A stretch of 64,000 nucleotides of DNA from Piscicola geometra (taxonomy: Eukaryota > Annelida > Clitellata > Hirudinida > Piscicolidae), in contig OX030963.1 in the NCBI GenBank assembly GCA_943735955.1, positions 8,492,179 through 8,556,178 on the forward strand, read 5' to 3'. Under the pieces are notes generated by a model, which saw nothing but the letters and a program-made list of their open reading frames with translations, had not been told where the DNA came from and ran no database searches. Within the stretch, counting starts at the first letter, position 1; each line of letters starts with the position of its first letter. Shown here one piece after another: positions 1 through 64,000 of the stretch. Position numbers and translations under genes: made by a program.

Positions 1-2265
<2,265 letters not shown>

Positions 2266-2278
2266 GTTACTACTACAA

Positions 2279-3378
2279 CTAACAATACTCATTACATTTT
2301 GTCCTACCTTTCTGAGCGAACTTCCTATGTATCAATTGAATCTTCTCGTTCTTCTTCTGTTTCTTTATCTTATGGTGTTCCACAGGGCTCAATCCTTGGT
2401 ACCTTACTTTTTATTCTTTATACCTCGGAACTACCTAATATTATTTCGTCATCTTCTTTAAACTGTCAAATTTATGCTGACGACTCCTATATTTATACAT
2501 CTTTCACTGACTCTTCTCTAGACCTTACAGTTAATAAAATAACTCTCTGTCTTCAGTCTATAATCTCTTGGGCTTCTTCTATGTTTCTCAAACTTAATCC
2601 GGACAAATTTGAACTCATATATTTCAATAAAAAATCAAAGTCTTTACTATCTCTTCCTTCTTTAGTTTTGCCTCCCCCCTCTTCACTCTCTCTAAACCCT
2701 TCCTCTTCCATTCGTAGCCTTGGTTTTGTTTTTGATTCTAACTTGTCTTTAGCTCTTCAAATTCTATCTGTCTCTAAATCTTGCTACTTCCACATTCGTC
2801 GTATTAAACAGCTTCTTCCTTTTCTCGATGATCCTACCTTGCAACTTCTTGTTTCTTCTCTAGATCTCTCCAGGATTGATTATTGCAACTCTCTTTACTA
2901 TGGTCTCCCTGATACTACTTTAGCTCCTCTAAATAAAACCTTTATTTGTGCTGCTCGTCTTGTTGCTCGTGCTCCTAAGTTTTCTCACATTTTTCCTTAT
3001 CTTCGTTTGTTACATTGGTTACCTTTGAGATCTAGAGTGACTTTTAAAATATGTTTAAATATGTTTAAAATTCATAACTGTAATGCTCCAATTTACCTTA
3101 AAAATCTTATTAAACAACCCTCTAAATCTGGTCTAAGATCATCTACCTTTAATCGTTCTTTTCGTTTTCCAGTTAAACACTCTTTTGCTAAACGTTCTTT
3201 TTCTTACTGTGGTCCTCTTTTATGGAATTCTTTACCTTCTTCTTTAACTTCAACTAAGTCACTCATAACTTTCCGTCGAGGCCTGAAGACGTACTTGTTT
3301 GGGATGTGATGGCTGAGCGCTTTTGTTCGCTTAGTAAAGGGCGCTATATAAATTATTAGTGATTGATTGATTGATTGG
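2279..3378 (+). mobile_element. 5'-truncated CR1/L2-like LINE, reverse transcriptase C-terminal half
   Basis: An open frame to 3,309 encodes SLSYGVPQGSILGTLLFILY, the catalytic QIYADDSYIYTSF box, RIDYCNSLYYGLP, HWLPLRSRVTFKI and YCGPLLWNSLP, the usual order of a CR1/L2/Rex-type reverse transcriptase thumb and C terminus. The 5' side is cut at the end of the (ACT)n block. The 3' end has the typical GCGCTATATAAAT sequence and a short (GATT)n tail at about 3,355-3,378. The frame has no stop, so the insertion is fairly young. Confidence 0.9.
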
Positions 3379-5086
3379 CTGACACCGGTTTTTTGATTCC
3401 AACCCTGGGGAGGACCCCCCCAAGATTTTTCGCAGATCGCCGCTCCTGAAAGGAATCATATGATAATTTTATTTAATCAAATTTCAGATACAAAGTAGAT
3501 TAATATAATACTTAATATAATATTATTGAAAAAAGTTTGAACGATTGTAAAAAGCACCTAACTCTTGAACAAACTGAAGTGGATTGCTCACAAAGGGATT
3601 TGCGGCAGCTGTGTGCTGGGCAACAAGATTGTTTCATGCTATGGTTGATGATTATGCTTGTATTAAGATAGGAGTTGAGAAATTATTGTGTTTGTAAAAC
3701 TGAGGAGGATCCATGTTAAGATGGACCCCAGAATCTCCCTAGCATCCCTGCGCATACATACTCACAATGTATTACTGTATTAGCATTTCTTTATCCCATG
3801 GTTGACGATTAGGCTCGTATTGAAATAAGAGTTGAGAAATGTGCATTTTTAAAAGAGTGAAGGGGTTCTTGTAGAGGTGGACCCCAGAACCCTCTCAGGA
3901 TTTCCGCCTACGCCATATGGATGAAAAAAAAGTAGGTGAAGGAGTACTTAAGTAAGAAAATAATCTTTTTGTTTTAGACAGCTATCACTATAACTACACA
4001 AACTCACAATGTATTACTGTATAAACATTTACTTTTATGCCATGGTTGACGATTATGCTCATATCCAAATAGAAATTTTTGAATAAAAAAATGGAAAAAA
4101 AGTGGGGGTGTCCTGACCCCAGGATCGCCGCCCATGATTCCTTTTTACTTGACTTTACTTAAGGCTGAAACTTGGATTTCGTTTTTTGGTTGTGGGGTTC
4201 CATAATAAGTACGAGCTTCCAATATTACATATTCATGAAACAACCTAGTAAACCATATTCCTAGTGAGCATCATCCTTTTCATGTTTTAGATTTTTGTCT
4301 CTTTATGCCCTTCTACTATAAATGCAAGTTTTGGCGGTATGTAAAAATGTTATTCTGCGTCGGGAGGGAGCAAGGGAGTAGGTGGCCTGGTGGTGGATCC
4401 ACCCCTGGGTCTTCATTGAAACCAAATCACAGTGTAGTTTATTGTACTTCAGATGCAAGTGGAGAGAGTAGTGCTCATGAATGGCGTATAGCAGGAAAGA
4501 TTGGACAGCGCAAGTTCCAAAGTGGGTACAATTGTAAATGATTCGCTAATAAAAGACCAGATTAATTGAAAATTTGACATAAAAATAGTTCAACTCATTA
4601 ATTAAAGTTTATACTCGAAAAAAATAGTTGAGCAATTTAATAAACCTAATCAACTTCACTCAGGAAATCATAAAATTTAGTAAAACATTGAAAGAAAATT
4701 AAAAGTTGTAACGTAGACTGAGATTTTTGCAAGTTAAAAACAGAAATTATTAAAGGTTTTAATACAAAAAAGCAGAATGTTTACAAATTGAAAAAGCAAT
4801 AATAAAAGTATGTAAACAGAAATGAAAAGAATAGAATGGAATTAATAAATAGGGAAAAAAGCAGGAATAAATGTTTGAATAAATGCAAAAATCAGTTAGA
4901 ACGAAAGTGTATGCTCTTGAAGCTTGAATATGAAATAAAGCGGAATTGTCGCTTTTGAGTCAGCAACGTAAGCTGAGTGGGTGGGTAAACAGGCGTTTAA
5001 TGCAAGAATCGAAAGGGCAAGGCAGCTAAACATGTTCGCATTGGAAACAAAATAAACGTTCAATAATTGAACGACGCTGAGACTGC
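3379..5086. other. AT-rich sequence downstream of Piezo, no gene found
   Basis: Contains three degenerate copies of a ~45-bp motif around GGTTGACGATTA (3,640-3,690, 3,797-3,842, 4,039-4,085), and ACTCACAATGTATTACTGTA twice (3,760 and 4,004), suggesting an old tandem or nested repeat of about 240 bp. GC-richer GATCGCCGC motifs occur at 3,437 and 4,123. Short open frames here have no recognisable similarity. Confidence 0.5.
4758..4763 (-). promoter_or_regulatory. Candidate polyadenylation signal for Piezo
   Basis: ATTAAA on the minus strand about 325 nt downstream of the stop codon. A second ATTAAA (4,636-4,641) and an AATAAA (4,438-4,443) lie further on. Such hexamers are common by chance in this AT-rich stretch, so the choice is tentative. 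Confidence 0.22.
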
Positions 5087-57572
<52,486 letters not shown>

Positions 57573-57582
<10 letters not shown>

Positions 57583-60500
57583 CTGGTGTGGGTGAGTGGT
57601 GCAGTGGCAGGGTAGCTCAGCTGGTGTGGGTGAGTGGTGCAGTGGCAGGGTAGCTCAGCTGGTGTGGGTGAGTGGTGCAGTGGCAGGGTAGCTCAGCTGG
57701 TGTGGGTGAGTGGTGCAGTGGCAGGGTAGCTCAGCTGGTGTGGGTGAGTGGTGCAGTGGCAGGGTAGCTCAGCTGGTGTGGGTGAGTGGTGCAGTGGCAG
57801 GGTAGCTCAGCTGGTGTGGGTGAGTGGTGCAGTGGCAGGGTAGCTCAGCTGGTGTGGGTGAGTGGTGCAGTGGCAGGGTAGCTCAGCTGGTGTGGGTGAG
57901 TGGTGCAGTGGCAGGGTAGCTCAGCTGGTGTGGGTGAGTGGTGCAGTGGCAGGGTAGCTCAGCTGGTGTGGGTGAGTGGTGCAGTGGCAGGGTAGCTCAG
58001 CTGGTGTGGGTGAGTGGTGCAGTGGCAGGGTAGCTCAGCTGGTGTGGGTGAGTGGTGCAGTGGCAGGGTAGCTCAGCTGGTGTGGGTGAGTGGTGCAGTG
58101 GCAGGGTAGCTCAGCTGGTGTGGGTGAGTGGTGCAGTGGCAGGGTAGCTCAGCTGGTGTGGGTGAGTGGTGCAGTGGCAGGGTAGCTCAGCTGGTGTGGG
58201 TGAGTGGTGCAGTGGCAGGGTAGCTCAGCTGGTGTGGGTGAGTGGTGCAGTGGCAGGGTAGCTCAGCTGGTGTGGGTGAGTGGTGCAGTGGCAGGGTAGC
58301 TCAGCTGGTGTGGGTGAGTGGTGCAGTGGCAGGGTAGCTCAGCTGGTGTGGGTGAGTGGTGCAGTGGCAGGGTAGCTCAGCTGGTGTGGGTGAGTGGTGC
58401 AGTGGCAGGGTAGCTCAGCTGGTGTGGGTGAGTGGTGCAGTGGCAGGGTAGCTCAGCTGGTGTGGGTGAGTGGTGCAGTGGCAGGGTAGCTCAGCTGGTG
58501 TGGGTGAGTGGTGCAGTGGCAGGGTAGCTCAGCTGGTGTGGGTGAGTGGTGCAGTGGCAGGGTAGCTCAGCTGGTGTGGGTGAGTGGTGCAGTGGCAGGG
58601 TAGCTCAGCTGGTGTGGGTGAGTGGTGCAGTGGCAGGGTAGCTCAGCTGGTGTGGGTGAGTGGTGCAGTGGCAGGGTAGCTCAGCTGGTGTGGGTGAGTG
58701 GTGCAGTGGCAGGGTAGCTCAGCTGGTGTGGGTGAGTGGTGCAGTGGCAGGGTAGCTCAGCTGGTGTGGGTGAGTGGTGCAGTGGCAGGGTAGCTCAGCT
58801 GGTGTGGGTGAGTGGTGCAGTGGCAGGGTAGCTCAGCTGGTGTGGGTGAGTGGTGCAGTGGCAGGGTAGCTCAGCTGGTGTGGGTGAGTGGTGCAGTGGC
58901 AGGGTAGCTCAGCTGGTGTGGGTGAGTGGTGCAGTGGCAGGGTAGCTCAGCTGGTGTGGGTGAGTGGTGCAGTGGCAGGGTAGCTCAGCTGGTGTGGGTG
59001 AGTGGTGCAGTGGCAGGGTAGCTCAGCTGGTGTGGGTGAGTGGTGCAGTGGCAGGGTAGCTCAGCTGGTGTGGGTGAGTGGTGCAGTGGCAGGGTAGCTC
59101 AGCTGGTGTGGGTGAGTGGTGCAGTGGCAGGGTAGCTCAGCTGGTGTGGGTGAGTGGTGCAGTGGCAGGGTAGCTCAGCTGGTGTGGGTGAGTGGTGCAG
59201 TGGCAGGGTAGCTCAGCTGGTGTGGGTGAGTGGTGCAGTGGCAGGGTAGCTCAGCTGGTGTGGGTGAGTGGTGCAGTGGCAGGGTAGCTCAGCTGGTGTG
59301 GGTGAGTGGTGCAGTGGCAGGGTAGCTCAGCTGGTGTGGGTGAGTGGTGCAGTGGCAGGGTAGCTCAGCTGGTGTGGGTGAGTGGTGCAGTGGCAGGGTA
59401 GCTCAGCTGGTGTGGGTGAGTGGTGCAGTGGCAGGGTAGCTCAGCTGGTGTGGGTGAGTGGTGCAGTGGCAGGGTAGCTCAGCTGGTGTGGGTGAGTGGT
59501 GCAGTGGCAGGGTAGCTCAGCTGGTGTGGGTGAGTGGTGCAGTGGCAGGGTAGCTCAGCTGGTGTGGGTGAGTGGTGCAGTGGCAGGGTAGCTCAGCTGG
59601 TGTGGGTGAGTGGTGCAGTGGCAGGGTAGCTCAGCTGGTGTGGGTGAGTGGTGCAGTGGCAGGGTAGCTCAGCTGGTGTGGGTGAGTGGTGCAGTGGCAG
59701 GGTAGCTCAGCTGGTGTGGGTGAGTGGTGCAGTGGCAGGGTAGCTCAGCTGGTGTGGGTGAGTGGTGCAGTGGCAGGGTAGCTCAGCTGGTGTGGGTGAG
59801 TGGTGCAGTGGCAGGGTAGCTCAGCTGGTGTGGGTGAGTGGTGCAGTGGCAGGGTAGCTCAGCTGGTGTGGGTGAGTGGTGCAGTGGCAGGGTAGCTCAG
59901 CTGGTGTGGGTGAGTGGTGCAGTGGCAGGGTAGCTCAGCTGGTGTGGGTGAGTGGTGCAGTGGCAGGGTAGCTCAGCTGGTGTGGGTGAGTGGTGCAGTG
60001 GCAGGGTAGCTCAGCTGGTGTGGGTGAGTGGTGCAGTGGCAGGGTAGCTCAGCTGGTGTGGGTGAGTGGTGCAGTGGCAGGGTAGCTCAGCTGGTGTGGG
60101 TGAGTGGTGCAGTGGCAGGGTAGCTCAGCTGGTGTGGGTGAGTGGTGCAGTGGCAGGGTAGCTCAGCTGGTGTGGGTGAGTGGTGCAGTGGCAGGGTAGC
60201 TCAGCTGGTGTGGGTGAGTGGTGCAGTGGCAGGGTAGCTCAGCTGGTGTGGGTGAGTGGTGCAGTGGCAGGGTAGCTCAGCTGGTGTGGGTGAGTGGTGC
60301 AGTGGCAGGGTAGCTCAGCTGGTGTGGGTGAGTGGTGCAGTGGCAGGGTAGCTCAGCTGGTGTGGGTGAGTGGTGCAGTGGCAGGGTAGCTCAGCTGGTG
60401 TGGGTGAGTGGTGCAGTGGCAGGGTAGCTCAGCTGGTGTGGGTGAGTGGTGCAGTGGCAGGGTAGCTCAGCTGGTGTGGGTGAGTGGTGCAGTGGCAGGG

Positions 60501-62094
60501 TAGCTCAGCTGGTGTGGGTGAGTGGTGCAGTGGCAGGGTAGCTCAGCTGGTGTGGGTGAGTGGTGCAGTGGCAGGGTAGCTCAGCTGGTGTGGGTGAGTG
60601 GTGCAGTGGCAGGGTAGCTCAGCTGGTGTGGGTGAGTGGTGCAGTGGCAGGGTAGCTCAGCTGGTGTGGGTGAGTGGTGCAGTGGCAGGGTAGCTCAGCT
60701 GGTGTGGGTGAGTGGTGCAGTGGCAGGGTAGCTCAGCTGGTGTGGGTGAGTGGTGCAGTGGCAGGGTAGCTCAGCTGGTGTGGGTGAGTGGTGCAGTGGC
60801 AGGGTAGCTCAGCTGGTGTGGGTGAGTGGTGCAGTGGCAGGGTAGCTCAGCTGGTGTGGGTGAGTGGTGCAGTGGCAGGGTAGCTCAGCTGGTGTGGGTG
60901 AGTGGTGCAGTGGCAGGGTAGCTCAGCTGGTGTGGGTGAGTGGTGCAGTGGCAGGGTAGCTCAGCTGGTGTGGGTGAGTGGTGCAGTGGCAGGGTAGCTC
61001 AGCTGGTGTGGGTGAGTGGTGCAGTGGCAGGGTAGCTCAGCTGGTGTGGGTGAGTGGTGCAGTGGCAGGGTAGCTCAGCTGGTGTGGGTGAGTGGTGCAG
61101 TGGCAGGGTAGCTCAGCTGGTGTGGGTGAGTGGTGCAGTGGCAGGGTAGCTCAGCTGGTGTGGGTGAGTGGTGCAGTGGCAGGGTAGCTCAGCTGGTGTG
61201 GGTGAGTGGTGCAGTGGCAGGGTAGCTCAGCTGGTGTGGGTGAGTGGTGCAGTGGCAGGGTAGCTCAGCTGGTGTGGGTGAGTGGTGCAGTGGCAGGGTA
61301 GCTCAGCTGGTGTGGGTGAGTGGTGCAGTGGCAGGGTAGCTCAGCTGGTGTGGGTGAGTGGTGCAGTGGCAGGGTAGCTCAGCTGGTGTGGGTGAGTGGT
61401 GCAGTGGCAGGGTAGCTCAGCTGGTGTGGGTGAGTGGTGCAGTGGCAGGGTAGCTCAGCTGGTGTGGGTGAGTGGTGCAGTGGCAGGGTAGCTCAGCTGG
61501 TGTGGGTGAGTGGTGCAGTGGCAGGGTAGCTCAGCTGGTGTGGGTGAGTGGTGCAGTGGCAGGGTAGCTCAGCTGGTGTGGGTGAGTGGTGCAGTGGCAG
61601 GGTAGCTCAGCTGGTGTGGGTGAGTGGTGCAGTGGCAGGGTAGCTCAGCTGGTGTGGGTGAGTGGTGCAGTGGCAGGGTAGCTCAGCTGGTGTGGGTGAG
61701 TGGTGCAGTGGCAGGGTAGCTCAGCTGGTGTGGGTGAGTGGTGCAGTGGCAGGGTAGCTCAGCTGGTGTGGGTGAGTGGTGCAGTGGCAGGGTAGCTCAG
61801 CTGGTGTGGGTGAGTGGTGCAGTGGCAGGGTAGCTCAGCTGGTGTGGGTGAGTGGTGCAGTGGCAGGGTAGCTCAGCTGGTGTGGGTGAGTGGTGCAGTG
61901 GCAGGGTAGCTCAGCTGGTGTGGGTGAGTGGTGCAGTGGCAGGGTAGCTCAGCTGGTGTGGGTGAGTGGTGCAGTGGCAGGGTAGCTCAGCTGGTGTGGG
62001 TGAGTGGTGCAGTGGCAGGGTAGCTCAGCTGGTGTGGGTGAGTGGTGCAGTGGCAGGGTAGCTCAGCTGGTGTGGGTGAGTGGTGCAGTGGCAG
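57573..62094. repeat. 38-bp x 119 perfect array carrying the exon 1 acceptor
   Basis: Unit GGTAGCTCAGCTGGTGTGGG followed by TGAGTGGTGCAGTGGCAG. The first unit starts at 57,573 and the last at 62,057, a distance of exactly 118 x 38 bp, and no variant was noticed by eye. The first unit overlaps exon 1 by 10 bases, so each copy (transcript CACACCAG/CTGAGCTACC) reproduces the acceptor and exon start. Three 16-bp GGTGGTGCAGTGGCAG units follow to about 62,142. Confidence 0.98.
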
Positions 62095-62149
62095 GGTGGT
62101 GCAGTGGCAGAGTGGTGCAGTGGCAGGGTGGTGCAGGGGGAGGAAGGTG

Positions 62150-62794
62150 CAGTGGTTATGGATACTGTGGGACAGTAAGGTCCAACAGAATAGGGAAATG
62201 TCCAGTTATGCTAATAATTAGCATTGCTAAGCGCAAATTAAAAAACTTTTAGGGATTCTTTGATTATAAACTGGAAAAAGCACCCAATAATAAGAGATTA
62301 ATTTTGAATGATAACTCTCTAGTGTAAATCATAAGAAATGTCAAGGGCATTTATCCAGTTGTTTCATGTCAACGATGGGTATCAACAGAGGAGAAAAACT
62401 TTCTCAGATAGTGGAAAGCCAAAAGTGGCAAGCCTGTAAAAAGTCGAGTGCCCTGTTACGTTCGATGAACTAGAACTTCATTTAATTTAGAACACAGCTA
62501 GAATATGTGAAAATGCTTTAAAACCTTTCATACAAAATATAATAATTCAACTTTTTTTACAAATTTTATTTTTTTACTATTTTTATTTTTTAAATATTTT
62601 ATTTTGATATTCAATGGATAAAAATATCTAAAAATGCTTTGAAAAAACATTTAATTAATTGTTAAATTTGACTCCCCCCGTTCATGCTCAGTGTTCCTTT
62701 ATTGGAACATCTACATTTTTGGTTCTATGCAGAACATTTTTCATCATATCAATATTTTTTTTGCTTTTTTAATCAATTGATTGTATTGTCAACT
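62150..62794. other. AT-rich sequence, nothing recognised
   Basis: No Piezo exon, gene or repeat was identified; the preceding Piezo exon must be further right or beyond the window. Confidence 0.5.
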
Positions 62795-63720
62795 TATCTT
62801 TGCAAGAAGGATGTTTTCCATCTACTTTCAAAGCAGCCCAAATTACACCAATATTTAAAAAAGCCAACCTTGACACAACCAATCTAGCAAATTTTCGACC
62901 TATTTCCAATCTGTCTACCATATCAAAAATTATGGAAAGGGCCGTATTAAAACAACTACAACCTCATATCACCTCCAATCCAAACTACTCCAGTCATTAA
63001 TCAGCTTACAGACCTTACCACTCTACAGAAACAGCCCTACTCCATCTAACTGACCACATTTTCAATGGATGCGACTCAAAAAATACCACCCTCCTCGCAT
63101 CACTCGACCTATCAGCAGCCTTCGACACTATCAGCCATTCCATCCTCATAAACAGACTTCATAAAGAATTTGGAGTTGATGGAACAGCTTTAAACTGGCT
63201 GTCATCTTATTTAGAAAATAGACATTATCAAGTTAAATTAGGTTCACACATCTCATCATCAACCAATATACAACACTGGGTTTCTCAAGGCTCTGTTCTT
63301 GGACCACTTCTTTTCACCACATGCATATCACCTATCTCAAATATAGTCAAACAATTCAACATAACCTACCAAAAATACGCTGATGATATACATCTTCAAT
63401 TCACCGCACCTTATACATCCAACCAAGCTACTAGTAATCTCACATCTTGCATACAACCCATGGAAACTTGGTTCCTCAATAACTACCTCCAGTTTAACAC
63501 AACTAAATCAGGAATAATAAAACTAGGCACCCCTTTTCAACTAACAAAACATCAAACAAACAGTTACGTTCATCTACATCTCTTCTCCTCAATCAAGAAT
63601 TCACTACAAACCACATCTCAAAAAGAGAATTTCGTCACGCAGCTCCAACAACTTGGAATGTCCTCCCACCTGCACTTCGAAGCATCAACCATTTCATTTC
63701 AGTCAAACTGTGAAATATGA
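62795..63720 (+). mobile_element. Decayed CR1/L2-like LINE, reverse transcriptase domain
   Basis: One frame from 62,800 reads FKAAQITPIFKKANLD, NFRPISNLSTISKIME, a TAA stop at 63,000, AYRPYHSTETALLHL, LASLDLSAAFDTISHS (catalytic Asp), WVSQGSVLGPLLF and YQKYADDIHLQF (catalytic YADD). After about 63,540 an internal deletion joins it, in another frame, to the family C terminus REFRHAAPTTWNVLPPALRS. Endonuclease absent. Confidence 0.88.
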
Positions 63721-64000
63721 TGAAGCATTTTTCAGGCTTTTCGCGAAATGCCTGGTTACGCGTTTTGACTGTAACATATCTACTCTCCTTCCAACTTATC
63801 CACCCTTTCCACCATTTTCCATTCCCCCCCACCCTCAGCCACCCCTTTCTTTCATTCCCTTTCTAGCCAGGTTTGTAGAACCGAGCCGGAGCCGTGGAGC
63901 TGTTTTTTTTGTAAAAGCTGGACCGGATCCAAGGCCGGAAAATACTGGTGGTTCCAGCTCTTAAAAATGAAAGTTTTAAAGAAAAAATGCGCTTCAATAT
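63721..64000. other. Window end, possible transposon-edge motifs
   Basis: 63,870-63,965 has GAACCGAGCCGGAGCCG and a partly complementary GGTGGTTCCAGCTC about 65 bases later. This could be a small element edge; no target duplication was found. Confidence 0.3.

Noticed and set aside
4305..4541. 78-codon plus-strand frame downstream of Piezo
   Set aside because: No recognisable similarity, AT-rich intergenic context, length expected by chance.
63870..63965. Third hAT-type element
   Set aside because: Partly complementary GC-rich motifs are present but no clear terminal repeats or target duplication.

Overview
The window is from an animal nuclear genome, most likely a marine invertebrate. The evidence is spliceosomal introns, RNase H-bearing and CR1-like LINEs, hAT-type elements and a tRNA-derived SINE. 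I cannot name the species. No bacterial, viral or CRISPR features are seen.

One gene dominates. On the minus strand I could reconstruct 43 coding exons of a Piezo mechanosensitive ion channel, from 57,582 (5' side) down to a stop codon at 5,087. The exons join in a consistent phase at every junction and sum to 5,943 nt (1,980 codons plus stop). They cover the distal-to-proximal blade repeats, the beam/latch linkers, the conserved P-x3-E-x6-W motif region, the outer pore helix, the extracellular cap, the inner pore helix and the C-terminal domain. The first few hundred residues lie beyond the right edge. Exon boundaries were placed by hand from splice consensus, phase and remembered Piezo family similarity; no alignment was run.

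Coding sequence is only about 9% of the window. Tandem repeats occupy most of the introns, and nearly all the very long open reading frames in the window, including one of 3,596 codons at 23,086-33,876, are stop-free frames through these repeats, not genes. The arrays typically abut a splice site. In at least five cases (exons at 57,434, 48,011, 43,022, 33,833 and 6,030) the repeat unit contains the splice junction plus 7-10 exonic bases, so the splice site itself has been copied tens to hundreds of times. The composition follows a rule: minisatellites next to acceptors are C-rich in the transcript and those next to donors are G-rich. This splice-junction-anchored minisatellite landscape is the main unusual finding.

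Layout, left to right: a 2.26 kb perfect (ACT)n block and a truncated CR1-like LINE (1-3,378); AT-rich sequence downstream of the gene (3,379-5,086); Piezo pore and C-terminal exons (5,087-13,310) with a hAT-type element and a SINE; middle exons separated by long arrays (13,434-23,036); one 10.7 kb array-filled intron (23,037-33,832); linker exons (33,833-41,524); blade exons (41,728-57,582) interrupted by a hAT-type element carrying a transposase remnant and a decayed RNase H LINE; a 119-copy perfect 38-bp array (57,573-62,094); and a decayed LINE at the right end.
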